NCBI RefSeq assembly: GCF_030413615.1
Contig: NZ_CP129236.1
Location: 1,162,001-1,226,000 of the forward strand
Direction: 5' to 3'
Origin: Planococcus shixiaomingii
GTDB lineage: Bacteria > Bacillota > Bacilli > Bacillales_A > Planococcaceae
Length of the DNA: 64,000 bases
Under the pieces are notes generated by a model that made no database searches, had not been told where the DNA came from, and was given only the letters and a program-made list of their open reading frames with translations. Below are positions 7,107 through 16,151 of this stretch, piece after piece (position 1 is the stretch's first letter; each line of letters begins with the position of its first letter). The translations under genes and the position numbers were made by a program.

Positions 7107-8260
7107 CGGAATTGGATATATTAGTGACGATACTGTTTATGACTGTTATCGGTGCGTTGATCGGGGGCTTTACAAACTACATTGCCATCAAAATGTTGTT
7201 CCGTCCCTATAAAGCACTTTATATTGGCAAGTGGCGCTTGCCGTTTACACCGGGGCTGATCCCGAAACGGCGTGATGAACTGTCGACTCAACTTGGCCGG
7301 ACCATTGTTCAGCACTTGTTGACGCCAGAAACATTCAAGAAACGGTTCTTTAATGAAGAAATGGCCCATAAAACGGAACGATGGATACAAAATCAGTTGA
7401 ATGTTCATGTATTTCAGTCGCCAAGAACGCTGAATGGCTGGCTAGAAGGCGTGGGCCAGCATGGGGTAGACGCTCGCATCGAGGCAAAGCTTGATGAATT
7501 GGTGGAGCGGCAGGCACTATCGCTCGCTTCTTATATTGACGGGAAAACCGTAGGTGAACTGGTTCCGGACAAATGGAAAGAAGAAACGGAATTAAAAATG
7601 GTGCAAGGAGCTAAGTACGCTATAGATCGCGGTTCTGATTTTTTTGCATCGCTTGAAGGCCGTGCCGCCATTAAAAATTTGTTGGACGAATTTTTAGCTT
7701 CTCGTGGACGGATCGGCAGTGTGCTGCATTCGATATTGGGCGAATCACGTCCTTTAGTGGATCGGCTTCAGCCGGAAATTATTAAATTTTTGAATTCACC
7801 GCGTACATTCGAGCTGGTCGTTACCCTCGCATATGGTGAATGGGAAAAGTTCCAAGAACGAAAAGCCGACGATTTGTTGAAGGAATTTGATTTTGAACCG
7901 CTTCTCTTGGCGGTTAAACAATATGCCAAAGAAATCGCTAATGTCGAAGGGCGATTAAACGCGACACTTGCTGAGACTTGGCCAACAGGGGTAGAATGGA
8001 CAAGAACTAACTTTACTCCGCTTGTGACGGAGTTCATCTTCCAACAGGGAGAAGAGAAGTTAGAAGAAGCTTTGCTGAAAGTTGATATTGAAGGCATGGT
8101 GAAAACGCAAGTTGATTCTCTTCCATTAGAACGCTTAGAAGAATTGGTTCTTGGAATTTCACAAAGGGAATTGAAAATGATCACAGCACTAGGATTTATT
8201 CTTGGGGGCTTTATCGGGATTTTCCAAGGGCTCTTTAGTATCATGATGAATTCAATATAA
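7103..8260 (+). CDS. yheB: YheB, DUF445 membrane-anchored protein
   Basis: This 385-aa member of the DUF445 (YheB) family is close to the B. subtilis length of about 377. An N-terminal membrane helix (about 6-28, FMTVIGALIGGFTNYIAIKML) leads into the family block MLFRPYKALYIGKWRLPFTPGLIPKRRDEL. A long helical middle follows, then a C-terminal hydrophobic segment (about 360-383). Both ends are therefore probably in the membrane with a cytoplasmic centre. The function is not established. The GTG start is the likely one because it overlaps the stop of a short upstream ORF; a TTG at 7112 is an alternative. yheA follows with a 12-nt gap to its chosen start, so the two are very likely co-transcribed, as in B. 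subtilis. Confidence 0.9.
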   Translation: MTELDILVTILFMTVIGALIGGFTNYIAIKMLFRPYKALYIGKWRLPFTPGLIPKRRDELSTQLGRTIVQHLLTPETFKKRFFNEEMAHKTERWIQNQLNVHVFQSPRTLNGWLEGVGQHGVDARIEAKLDELVERQALSLASYIDGKTVGELVPDKWKEETELKMVQGAKYAIDRGSDFFASLEGRAAIKNLLDEFLASRGRIGSVLHSILGESRPLVDRLQPEIIKFLNSPRTFELVVTLAYGEWEKFQERKADDLLKEFDFEPLLLAVKQYAKEIANVEGRLNATLAETWPTGVEWTRTNFTPLVTEFIFQQGEEKLEEALLKVDIEGMVKTQVDSLPLERLEELVLGISQRELKMITALGFILGGFIGIFQGLFSIMMNSI

Positions 8261-8272
8261 AGGAGAATGATG

Positions 8273-8620
8273 ATGACAGTAAACATTTACGATGACATTA
8301 ACAAATTAGCAAGCACGTTCCGTGCAACAGAGGAATTCAGCAAACTTGAAACAGCGGTAGCGGCAGTAACTGCAGATGAGGAAGCGAACGATTTGTTCAA
8401 GAGCTTCCGCGACTTGCAAATTACGCTTCAGCAAAAACAGGCGCAAGGCGAGGAAATTACTGAAGAAGAAATCATGGGCGCTCAGCAAACTGCTCAAGCG
8501 GCACAGCAAAACCCGAAAATCTTGGCCATGCTGGAAGCTGAAATGGGATTGAGCCAAATGATCGAAGAAGTAAACCGCGTTTTGATCCAACCAGTCCAAG
8601 CTTTATACGAAAGTATGTAA
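8273..8620 (+). CDS. yheA: YheA, YlbF/YmcA family protein
   Basis: This 115-aa all-helical protein belongs to the YlbF/YmcA (DUF964) family. B. subtilis YheA is 117 aa and shares the layout: SEEF-type N terminus, FRDLQITLQQKQAQGEEIT, then a C-terminal coiled coil. Three ATG codons occur in a row (8267, 8270, 8273). The Shine-Dalgarno AGGAG (8261-8265) is 7 nt from the third, which is therefore chosen. Relatives YlbF and YmcA form a complex acting in RNase Y function, competence and biofilm formation; YheA itself has no assigned role. It is cytoplasmic. The gene ends about 30 nt before a large stem-loop that spans the start region of yhaR. Confidence 0.88.
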   Translation: MTVNIYDDINKLASTFRATEEFSKLETAVAAVTADEEANDLFKSFRDLQITLQQKQAQGEEITEEEIMGAQQTAQAAQQNPKILAMLEAEMGLSQMIEEVNRVLIQPVQALYESM

Positions 8621-8651
8621 ATTTTTTTCTTAAATAAAGGGAAACTATGGG

Positions 8652-8711
8652 AAGACACCGAATACGTAAAGATGAATGACAATTCATTTTTACGAAGGGG
8701 TGTCTTTTTTT
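8652..8711 (+). terminator. long stem-loop terminator overlapping the yhaR ribosome-binding site
   Basis: The outer stem AAGACACC (8652-8659) pairs with GGTGTCTT (8699-8706). An inner stem pairs 8665-8677 with 8682-8694, 13 bp with one G-T pair. A T tract (8705-8711) ends at the yhaR ATG. The yhaR Shine-Dalgarno (AAGGGG, 8695-8700) lies in and beside the outer right arm. Confidence 0.8.
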
Positions 8712-9491
8712 ATGTATGAAACTATTCAATTAACAAAAGATGGACGTATTGGCCATTTGCTTTTGAACCGGCCGAAATCGATGAATGCCATGAACGGCAA
8801 AATGATGAAAGAATTAGCGGACTGCTTTGAATCGTTGCTCCAAGACAGTACAATTCAAGTATTAATTATCCGGGGGGAAGGCCGTGCTTTTTCAGCTGGC
8901 GGTGATATCAAGGACATGATGGACCCGAGTAACCCAATGGATATCGATCTAGTAATGAAAGATGTGTCGCGCTTGGCTAAGTCACTTTATACGCTGCCTC
9001 AAATCACGATTGCTTCGATCCATGGCGCATCAGCGGGGCTTGGTTTCAGTATGGCATTGGCTTGCGATCACATCATTGCAGAAGAAAGCAGCAAATTGGC
9101 GATGAACTTTATCGGCATCGGCCTTGTGCCGGACGGCGGCGGGCATTTTTTCCTGAAGGAGCGTGTCGGAGTTCCGAAAGCGAAGCAAATCATTTGGGCT
9201 GGGCAAACGTTAAAAGCGCATGATGCGATGGCAAAAGGCTTAGTTGATGAAGTGACGGCAGAAGGACGGGCGTTTGAACATGCTGAAGCGTATGCCCAAG
9301 AAGTGCTGGCCTCTCCGGTACGTGCAAAACTGGCTTCAAAACACATACTGCACCAACTGAAGATCGATGAACTGGAGCAAATGCTGAATATGGAAGCGGC
9401 TGCTCAATCGGCTATGCGAAAATCAGAAGATCATCTGGAAGGCATTCAGGCGTTTGTTGCAAAACGCAAACCGGAGTTTACCGGGAAGTAA
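8712..9491 (+). CDS. yhaR: enoyl-CoA hydratase/isomerase family, YhaR-like
   Basis: This 259-aa crotonase-family protein is the length of the usual enoyl-CoA hydratase/isomerase. The ATG at 8712 gives the family start (MYETIQLTKDGRIGHLLLNRP); upstream in-frame codons fall in the terminator-like hairpin. The oxyanion-hole motifs are clear: AFSAGGDIKDM near residue 60-70 and ASIHGASAGLGFSMALACD near 98-115. The second acidic position has GIGLVPDGGGHFFL near 136-149, which keeps an Asp where many hydratases have Glu and fits isomerase-type members. It would act on acyl-CoA in the cytoplasm. Position between yheA and yhaQ matches B. subtilis yhaR (also called paaG-like). The exact substrate is not known. 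Translation may be influenced by the stem-loop over its ribosome-binding site. Confidence 0.85.
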   Translation: MYETIQLTKDGRIGHLLLNRPKSMNAMNGKMMKELADCFESLLQDSTIQVLIIRGEGRAFSAGGDIKDMMDPSNPMDIDLVMKDVSRLAKSLYTLPQITIASIHGASAGLGFSMALACDHIIAEESSKLAMNFIGIGLVPDGGGHFFLKERVGVPKAKQIIWAGQTLKAHDAMAKGLVDEVTAEGRAFEHAEAYAQEVLASPVRAKLASKHILHQLKIDELEQMLNMEAAAQSAMRKSEDHLEGIQAFVAKRKPEFTGK

Positions 9492-9503
9492 TAAAGAAAA
9501 GAA

Positions 9504-9534
9504 AAAGCATGGCGGGTTTCGCCATGCTTTTTTT
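9504..9534. terminator. bidirectional terminator between yhaR and yhzC
   Basis: An 11-bp perfect stem (9504-9514 with 9520-9530, loop of 5) has T runs on both strands, and it separates convergent genes. Confidence 0.93.
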
Positions 9535-9539
9535 GTTTG

Positions 9540-9725
9540 TTAAGAGTGGAACCACAATAGCTTTCCTTCAGGTGAAACGACACGATGCGTTTGGTTTAAA
9601 AGGTCTTTTTCTTCAAGGAGCACCCGTCCTTTATCTTTTGCTTCATCGTCATTTGCAGCGGTAAATGTTTCTTCTGCTAGCAATTTGCCGGTTTGCTCGT
9701 AGGCTGTCAGTTTATAAGTTCTCAT
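9540..9725 (-). CDS. yhzC: YhzC family small protein
   Basis: This 61-aa soluble protein matches the YhzC family: MRTYKLTAYEQTGKLLAEETF, AANDDEAK, and an ending in THRVVSPEGKLLWFHS. It has no Cys, membrane helix or signal. The gap to the yhaR terminator is 5 nt and the Shine-Dalgarno (AGGATGG) lies just before the ATG. In B. subtilis yhzC sits near comK; here comK is 35 kb away, so gene order differs locally. The role is unknown. Identification is by short conserved motifs only, so it is less certain than that of larger neighbours. Confidence 0.75.
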   Translation of the reverse strand: MRTYKLTAYEQTGKLLAEETFTAANDDEAKDKGRVLLEEKDLLNQTHRVVSPEGKLLWFHS

Positions 9726-9850
9726 GTGGGAACCATCCTTTCTGAATACTTATTCATTTTAAGTATAGCCGGTTTTATTTCAAAAGTCCTCCGATTGTGA
9801 AACATTTTAAGGGGTCGTCCGTATAACAAGAAACGAGAGGGGGAGACCGA

Positions 9851-10750
9851 ATGGCTCTATATGTAGAAAATGCGACGAAAAAATTCGGTGATTTTACAGC
9901 TGTTGATGACATCTCTTTAAAAGTGGAACGCGGCCAAATGCACGGATTTCTCGGTGCCAATGGGGCTGGAAAGACGACAACATTCCGGATGATTTTGGGT
10001 TTGCTTGAACCGACCCATGGAATGGTCAGTTGGAACGGAAAACCTATTACATACGGAACCAGTCCGGAAATCGGTTATTTGCCGGAAGAACGGGGATTGT
10101 ATCCGAAAATGAAAGTCGAAGACCAGTTGATTTATTTAGCGGAACTGCGCAGGATGCCGAGGCAAGAAGCAAAAAGGGAAGTTGCCAATTGGCTTGGAAG
10201 ATTTGAAGTGCCTCATTACGCATCTAAAAAAGTGGAGGAGCTGTCGAAAGGCAATCAGCAGAAAATCCAGTTGATTGCATCGCTCCTCCATAGGCCATCA
10301 TTGCTGATTTTGGATGAACCGTTCAGCGGTCTTGATCCGGTCAATGTGGAAATGCTGAAGAGCGCCATTTTAGATTTCCAAAAAGAAGGGGCGACGATTG
10401 TATTTTCCAGCCACCGCATGGATCACGTAGAAGAACTTTGCGACGACATCAGCATTTTAGACAAAGGGAAAATGATCTTGTCCGGTTCGATCCGGGAAGT
10501 GAAGCGGTCGTTTGGAAAACAAAATGTCCGTGTTAAAACGGATGGAGACTTATCAGCTTTGGCAGAAGTGGCAGGCGTAGAGAAATATAAAAAAACGCAT
10601 GACGGTGCGCTGTTTCAAATTATGGATGAAGCGACAGCTCAAACAATTTTAGTTGAATCGATGAAGCGTGGGCCGCTTCGCCATTTTGCTATTGAAGAAC
10701 CTACACTTGAAGAAATTTTCATTGCAAGGGTGGGAAAAGCGTATGCATAG
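9851..10750 (+). CDS. yhaQ: ABC transporter ATP-binding protein, YhaQ/NatA-like
   Basis: This 299-aa ATPase subunit is of the NatA/DRR type. Walker A (GANGAGKTT) is at 35-43, signature LSKGNQQ at 131-137, and Walker B LLILDEPFSGLD with Glu156. The C-terminal 80 residues are the extra domain usual for export-type ATPases. The Shine-Dalgarno GAGAGGGGGAG precedes the ATG. The next gene starts inside its last codons (8-nt overlap of 10743-10750), so the two subunits are translationally coupled. In B. subtilis yhaQP forms a putative Na+ or other efflux ABC transporter. The ATPase acts on the inner face of the membrane, and the substrate here is unproven. Confidence 0.9.
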   Translation: MALYVENATKKFGDFTAVDDISLKVERGQMHGFLGANGAGKTTTFRMILGLLEPTHGMVSWNGKPITYGTSPEIGYLPEERGLYPKMKVEDQLIYLAELRRMPRQEAKREVANWLGRFEVPHYASKKVEELSKGNQQKIQLIASLLHRPSLLILDEPFSGLDPVNVEMLKSAILDFQKEGATIVFSSHRMDHVEELCDDISILDKGKMILSGSIREVKRSFGKQNVRVKTDGDLSALAEVAGVEKYKKTHDGALFQIMDEATAQTILVESMKRGPLRHFAIEEPTLEEIFIARVGKAYA

Positions 10751-11990
10751 TTTTTGGATCATTTTTAAGCAGGCATTCTGGACAAAAGCAAAAACCAAAT
10801 CTTTTATTATTACCACGCTGGTTGTCTGTGCCGCCTTTTTCCTGTTGGCGAATTTGCCGAAAATTTTAGATGCATTTCAAGGGTCTGACGAAAAACCGGT
10901 TCTCTATATTGTGGATGAGTCAGGGAAACTGGCTCCCCGGCTGCAGCAGCAACTAGAATTTATGGAAAGCGACCTCCAAACAAAGCCGACCGACAAATCG
11001 GAAAGTGAATTAAAAGACGGCATTGCTGCTGAAACGATTGATGCTTATGTCGTGTTGGAGCAAGGGGAACAGCTTGCAGCACGCTATGTTTCAAAATCGG
11101 CAAACGAGATGGAAGGCGGTTCTGACCTTGAATCAGCTATCCAGTCGCTGCAAACCGTTTTGACAGCTGAAAACTTGAATTTGGACGCAACCCAAGTCGG
11201 GCAATTGTTTGAGCCGGCCGTCTTTGAAAGAGAAGCGGTTTCCGAGTCTTCGAAATCGCAGGAAGAATTGAGCCAGGCTAGAGGGTTGGTTTATATTTTA
11301 ATCATGCTCATCTATATGTCAGTCATCTATTATCCGAATATGATCGCCATGGAAGTGGCCACTGAAAAATCATCTCGTGTTATGGAAATTTTGATTTCAA
11401 GTGTATCGCCAGTCAAGCACATGTTTGCTAAAATTGCCGGTATTGGAACGCTTGGGATTTTGCAGATGTTAATGTTCGGCCTGTCAGGCTATGTGGCGAT
11501 TAAGACTGCTGGAACGAGTATGACAGAAGGAATTTTTAGTGTCTTCGGTTTCTCGGAAGTGAAAATCAGTACGTTCTTGTTCGCTGTTCTGTTTTTCTTA
11601 TTGGGTTATTTCCTGTACGCGGTGCTGGCTGCGCTGCTCGGTTCGCTCGTCAGCCGGACGGAAGATGTTCAGCAGTTGATGCTGCCAATGATGTTTTTAA
11701 TCATTGTAGCTTCTTTCATCGCCTTTTCCGGTATATCCGTGCCGGAAGCGAAATTTGTTACTGTTGCTTCCTTTATTCCCTTCTTTACTCCGCTGGTCAT
11801 GTTTTTGCGTGTCGGCATGCTGGACATTCCGCTTTGGGAGCCGCTGTTGTCGATCGCTCTCATGCTGTTGACCATCGGATTGCTCGGCTGGTTCGGAGCT
11901 CGGGTTTACCGGGGAGGCGTACTCATGTACGGTTCGTCCCAATCGTTAAAAGACATCCGGAAAGCTATTACGTTAGGCAATAAAAAATGA
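10743..11990 (+). CDS. yhaP: ABC transporter permease, YhaP/NatB-like
   Basis: This 415-aa membrane subunit pairs with the preceding ATPase. The frame is open from 10668, but the ATG at 10743 overlaps the yhaQ stop region and gives the family N terminus (MHSFWIIFKQAFWTKAKTK). A first membrane helix (about 19-39) is followed by a soluble extracytoplasmic region rich in Glu, Gln and Ser (about 45-180). At least five more helices follow (about 185-395), the ABC-2 permease layout; the conserved block MAMEVATEKSSRVMEILISS is present in near form (IAMEVATEKSSRVMEILI). B. subtilis YhaP is about 419 aa. A strong terminator follows the gene. Function as a Na+ or toxic-compound exporter is by family analogy only. 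Confidence 0.88.
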   Translation: MHSFWIIFKQAFWTKAKTKSFIITTLVVCAAFFLLANLPKILDAFQGSDEKPVLYIVDESGKLAPRLQQQLEFMESDLQTKPTDKSESELKDGIAAETIDAYVVLEQGEQLAARYVSKSANEMEGGSDLESAIQSLQTVLTAENLNLDATQVGQLFEPAVFEREAVSESSKSQEELSQARGLVYILIMLIYMSVIYYPNMIAMEVATEKSSRVMEILISSVSPVKHMFAKIAGIGTLGILQMLMFGLSGYVAIKTAGTSMTEGIFSVFGFSEVKISTFLFAVLFFLLGYFLYAVLAALLGSLVSRTEDVQQLMLPMMFLIIVASFIAFSGISVPEAKFVTVASFIPFFTPLVMFLRVGMLDIPLWEPLLSIALMLLTIGLLGWFGARVYRGGVLMYGSSQSLKDIRKAITLGNKK

Positions 11991-11998
11991 CAAAAAGG

Positions 11999-12034
11999 CT
12001 GTTTGCAGGGAGTTTACTGCAAACAGTTTTTTTT
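11999..12034 (+). terminator. terminator after yhaP
   Basis: A 10-bp perfect stem CTGTTTGCAG with CTGCAAACAG (11999-12008, 12017-12026) is followed by eight T residues. Confidence 0.95.
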
Positions 12035-12091
12035 CGTTCGGTTCCATGGTAAAATAAGAACAAATATTCGGCTTTTTAAAGGAGTTTTTTT

Positions 12092-13312
12092 ATGGGGAAA
12101 ATACGATTTATCCATACGGCCGACTTGCATCTGGGCAGTCCGTTTACAGGCATGAAAGGGCTGCAAAAAGAGCAATGGAAAAAGCTGAAAGATAGCACGC
12201 TGGATGCTTTTGACAAGCTCATTGACTATGCTGTGGTAGAACAGCCGGATTTTTTGTTGATTGTTGGTGATATTTACGACGGGGAAGATCGTAACATCCG
12301 CGCGCAGCACCGGTTCCAATTAGGAATGGAGCGCCTGCAGAAGGCAGGCATCCCAGTAGTGATCAGCTACGGCAACCATGATCATTTAAGCGGCAAATGG
12401 ACCCGCTTTGAATTGCCGGACAATGTGCACGTTTTTGGTCCAGCCGTCTCTCAAATTAAGCTGTCCACCGAAAATGGTGAAGTTGTTATTACAGGTTTTA
12501 GTTATGGGGAACGCCATATTAAGCAAGCGATGATCTCTTCTTATCCGCCTGCAGAAAATCAAGAGCAGTTCCATATCGGCATGCTGCACGGCAGTATGGA
12601 AGGAGAGACGGCGCATGCCGTCTACGCTCCTTTTACAAAAGAGCAATTGCTCCGGAAAAATTACGATTACTGGGCGCTCGGCCATATTCATATGAGACAG
12701 GAATTGCATCGAGAACCTTCTATTATATATCCTGGAAACATACAAGGACGGCATACAGGAGAAGCAGGGCAAAAAGGTTTTTATGACGTCATGTTGTCCA
12801 AACAGGAAACGGTCCTTTCTTTTGTGCCAGTATCCGTACTTCAATTTGACCATCTTATGGTCCCATGCAGCGGCTTGGTGCATATGAACGAAGTGCTGGA
12901 AGCTTGCCGGGAAGTCGCAAGCCACTACGCCGGACGAAACGGGGCTGCTATCGTCGAGCTGAAATTCGTCAATATTGACGCGGAAACGGCAGAGCTATTC
13001 AAAGAAATCACAGAGGATGACCTGATTGAAACGGTCCGTGAAGCGATAGAAGCGGATGAGGAGTTTGTTTGGGTTCGCAGCATTTCTGTTGAAGAAAGTG
13101 CCACCCATTTACCGTTATCACCATTCGGCGAGCAAATCATCCACACCATGAAAGAATGGAATACACACGACTGGAAAGAAGTACTGAATGATTTATACCG
13201 GCACCCAAAAGGCAGCCGATTCCTCGATACATTAGACAGCCAAGCCATCGAAGAACTTCAGGATGGTGCTGTCCAAAAAATCCGCCGCGGCATGCAAATA
13301 GAGGAGTCATGA
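12092..13312 (+). CDS. yhaO: YhaO, Mre11/SbcD-like metallophosphoesterase
   Basis: This 406-aa protein (B. subtilis YhaO about 408) is a calcineurin-like DNA nuclease of the SbcD/Mre11 group. Metal-binding motifs occur in order: HTADLHLG (residues 8-15), VGDIYD (near 58-63), YGNHDHL (near 93-99), LHGSMEG and GHIHMRQ. A C-terminal accessory domain follows. The Shine-Dalgarno AAAGGAG precedes the ATG with a T-rich spacer. It lies 1 nt before yhaN, an SMC-like ATPase; together they should form an Mre11-Rad50-like complex that processes DNA ends or hairpins. The presence of many hairpin repeats nearby makes this activity worth noting, though no direct link is shown. It acts in the cytoplasm on the nucleoid. 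Confidence 0.93.
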   Translation: MGKIRFIHTADLHLGSPFTGMKGLQKEQWKKLKDSTLDAFDKLIDYAVVEQPDFLLIVGDIYDGEDRNIRAQHRFQLGMERLQKAGIPVVISYGNHDHLSGKWTRFELPDNVHVFGPAVSQIKLSTENGEVVITGFSYGERHIKQAMISSYPPAENQEQFHIGMLHGSMEGETAHAVYAPFTKEQLLRKNYDYWALGHIHMRQELHREPSIIYPGNIQGRHTGEAGQKGFYDVMLSKQETVLSFVPVSVLQFDHLMVPCSGLVHMNEVLEACREVASHYAGRNGAAIVELKFVNIDAETAELFKEITEDDLIETVREAIEADEEFVWVRSISVEESATHLPLSPFGEQIIHTMKEWNTHDWKEVLNDLYRHPKGSRFLDTLDSQAIEELQDGAVQKIRRGMQIEES

Positions 13313-13313
13313 T

Positions 13314-16151
13314 ATGAGAATTGAAAAACTGCTCATTTACGGATTCGGCAAACACGAAAACCGGACGATTGCTGTCGATCCGCAGTTATCGTTGTTTTAC
13401 GGGCCGAACGAAGCTGGAAAAACAACCATTCAGCAATTCATCATTCAAACCTTGTTCGGCTATCCTGCCCGCAACCAGGCTAAAAGCCGATATGAGCCAA
13501 AATCAGGAGGCAAGTATGGCGGCCAAATCCATTTAACCGATGCCAAATTCGGCCGCGTCATTGTTGAACGGGTGAAAGGGAAATCAGCGGGCGATGTGAC
13601 GGTCTTTTTTGAAGACGGTTCGCGTGGCGGTGAAGCGGAGCTGAAAATGATTTTACGGAATTACGACCGGGCAGCGTTCGAATCGGTTTTTTCATTTTCA
13701 ATCCACGAGTTGCAAGGGCTGGAACGGATGACTGAAGAAGAGTTGAGCCGAACCTTGCTTGCTTCCGGCACAACGGGCATTGATGCCATCACTAAAATGG
13801 AAAGCCGCCTTGAAAAGGAAATGGGCACTTTGTTTAAAAAAACAGGGCGCAATCCGGAAATTAATGTATTGATAGAAGAACTTCGAACGCTGGAGAAAGA
13901 ACTGAAGGAATACCGTGCAGGGACGGAAATATATGGTCCGTATTTAGAGCGCATCCACAACATTGAAAACCGATTGGCCAATATGGAAGAAGAAGAAAAA
14001 CGCATCGCCAACGAAATGCGAAGCACCGAAAAGCGGCTTCAGCTGGTACCGCTGCTTGAAAAAGAAACTGTATTGGAGCGGGAGCTGAAAAGGTTCGAAG
14101 GCGTTGAGTTTCCAGCAGACGGTAGACGGCAGATGGATAAGCTGCAGGACCGCATTTCTGAAACAGTTTCGAAAATCGATTATGTAACAAATGAACTTGC
14201 AGACCTTGCTTGCGAAACTTCTTCTTCCCAAGATACGGATGAATTAGAACGATTGCTGAACCGGGAATCGGAATGGCATCAATTGCAGTCGGTCTATCGC
14301 CAGAAACGGGAAGAAATGGTCAAACTTGAAGACGACCAGGGCCGGTTAGTCAGTTTGGTAGGTATGACTCTGCAAGAAGCGCTGCAGAGTGATGTGTCGC
14401 TGAGCCGTGAAGAACAGCTGATTTATCATGTGCAGCAAATGGACTTGGAAGAAGAAGAAAAGCGTTTTGATGCTCGCCAGTTGGCTGAAGAGAAAATAAA
14501 TCTGGAAAGTGCCCAAAGGCAAGTAGAAAGCCTAATTGCCCATCGCCCGACAGATAAAGAACAGCAAGAGGCCGAACAGTGGCCGGCTGTATCTATGCGG
14601 CTCGCGGAGGCAAAAGCGGCGAAAGGGATGGAAAAAACGGCGAGCCCTCGGACACTTGGATTTTTGCTGATCGGTTTCGGCTTGCTTGGCCTCCTGCTTG
14701 GTATATTGCAAGGGAACTATGCAGTTGCCGGCTTGTCTTTTCTAGCTGCAGCGGCAGGAACTTGGGTTACAATGAAAAACGGCAAATCTGAAAAAACAGA
14801 TACCGGCTATGACAAGATATTGCAGAAATACGCTGGCAGAGAAGCGGAGTTGAACGCACTCACTCAGCGGGTAAATGAGTTCAACCGCAAATTAGAGGAA
14901 GCTGAAGCGCAATTTGCTGCAAGCAAAGAAAAAGTGGGTGCACTATCACAGCCAGCTTTAGTTCAGCCGGCAAAACAAGCATATGAGCAGTTCCTTCAGC
15001 AACTCGGAATCGATCCGCGATCAAGCAGAGCGACGGTCCTGGACTTGTTTGAAAAGCTGCGTGAGATTCAAGCTATCCATGCTCGGCGAGAGCGCTTAGA
15101 GCAAGATACGGCTTTACTGGCGGGCAAGAGAGACCAATGGCTGGAACAAGCAGAAAGTTTAGCAGGAAAATCGCTTTCTTCCGAAGGCTTGTATGCGGAA
15201 CTGCGCAACGAATTCAACGTGCGCCAAAAGCAGCGGGCGGATGAGGTGAAAAGGAATGAGAAACGCCTCGAACTCGAAACCGACGCTAAAAAACTAACCG
15301 CCTTTTTGGAGCAGCTTGAAAAAGAAAAACGGCTATTGCTAGAGGAAGCTAAGGCGGATAATGCAAAAGAATTTTACCAATCAGCAGACGATGCAATGAA
15401 AAAAGAAGCTCTCAAGCATGAACTCGCTCCTATCAAGTCTCAGCTTGCTGCTATAGGCCAGGAAAAGCTTCCTGGCGGCTTAAGTGAAGAAGAACTGACT
15501 GGTATTCTCTCCCAGCAGGAAACGGCCCTTATGGAGCTGAAAAGCGAACGGAACGGATTGCTTGCCGAATTGGCGGATAAACAGCAGACGACCAAAAAAA
15601 TGCTGTCAAACGGAGAATACGAAGAAAAGCTTCAGCACTTCGAAGAAAGAAAGACGGCGTTTACAGAGCTCGCGAAAAGCTGGGCGATAAACAAAGCGGT
15701 TACCGAAGCGATCAAGCAAACGATGGACGAATTAAAAGAAAAGAAATTGCCATCAGTCATCGAGGATGCCAAGCGTTATTTTGGCAAATTGACAGCCGGC
15801 ACCTATACCGGGTTGGAAATGAACCCGGACGGATATTTCGAAGCTGTAAGAGAAGATGGCATGCGCTTTCACATTGCCGAACTTAGTCAGGCAACAAAAG
15901 AACAGGCGTATATTGCATTGCGGTTGGCCCTTGCCGTATCGATGCAGCAAAGCCATCCATTTCCTATCGTGATGGATGATGCATTTGTCCATTTTGATCG
16001 CCGTCGCCTGCATCAAGTGATAAACTTAATAACAGAGCTGCAAGTAAACCACCAGTTTATTTACTTTACTTGCCATGAAACTATGCAGCAGGCTTGGCCA
16101 AATGCCCATGTTATTCATGTGGCAAACACAGAAAGGAGTGTGCACTCATGA
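13314..16151 (+). CDS. yhaN: YhaN, Rad50/SbcC-like ATPase with central membrane segment
   Basis: This 945-aa SMC/Rad50-type ATPase (B. subtilis YhaN about 963) has an N-terminal Walker [10 protein letters not shown], near residues 30-38. Long coiled coils occupy about 170-430 and 500-800. A C-terminal Walker B region reads [12 protein letters not shown]. Between the coils, about 446-490, lie two hydrophobic segments ([18 protein letters not shown] and [12 protein letters not shown]), a feature of the YhaN group that could tether it to the membrane. The Shine-Dalgarno GAGGAG is inside yhaO, and its stop overlaps the yhaM start (ATGA). It should drive the YhaO nuclease by ATP-dependent movement. 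The membrane hairpin in a Rad50-type protein is the unusual feature. Confidence 0.92.
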   Translation: MRIEKLLIYGFGKHENRTIAVDPQLSLFYGPNEAGKTTIQQFIIQTLFGYPARNQAKSRYEPKSGGKYGGQIHLTDAKFGRVIVERVKGKSAGDVTVFFEDGSRGGEAELKMILRNYDRAAFESVFSFSIHELQGLERMTEEELSRTLLASGTTGIDAITKMESRLEKEMGTLFKKTGRNPEINVLIEELRTLEKELKEYRAGTEIYGPYLERIHNIENRLANMEEEEKRIANEMRSTEKRLQLVPLLEKETVLERELKRFEGVEFPADGRRQMDKLQDRISETVSKIDYVTNELADLACETSSSQDTDELERLLNRESEWHQLQSVYRQKREEMVKLEDDQGRLVSLVGMTLQEALQSDVSLSREEQLIYHVQQMDLEEEEKRFDARQLAEEKINLESAQRQVESLIAHRPTDKEQQEAEQWPAVSMRLAEAKAAKGMEKTASPRTLGFLLIGFGLLGLLLGILQGNYAVAGLSFLAAAAGTWVTMKNGKSEKTDTGYDKILQKYAGREAELNALTQRVNEFNRKLEEAEAQFAASKEKVGALSQPALVQPAKQAYEQFLQQLGIDPRSSRATVLDLFEKLREIQAIHARRERLEQDTALLAGKRDQWLEQAESLAGKSLSSEGLYAELRNEFNVRQKQRADEVKRNEKRLELETDAKKLTAFLEQLEKEKRLLLEEAKADNAKEFYQSADDAMKKEALKHELAPIKSQLAAIGQEKLPGGLSEEELTGILSQQETALMELKSERNGLLAELADKQQTTKKMLSNGEYEEKLQHFEERKTAFTELAKSWAINKAVTEAIKQTMDELKEKKLPSVIEDAKRYFGKLTAGTYTGLEMNPDGYFEAVREDGMRFHIAELSQATKEQAYIALRLALAVSMQQSHPFPIVMDDAFVHFDRRRLHQVINLITELQVNHQFIYFTCHETMQQAWPNAHVIHVANTERSVHS

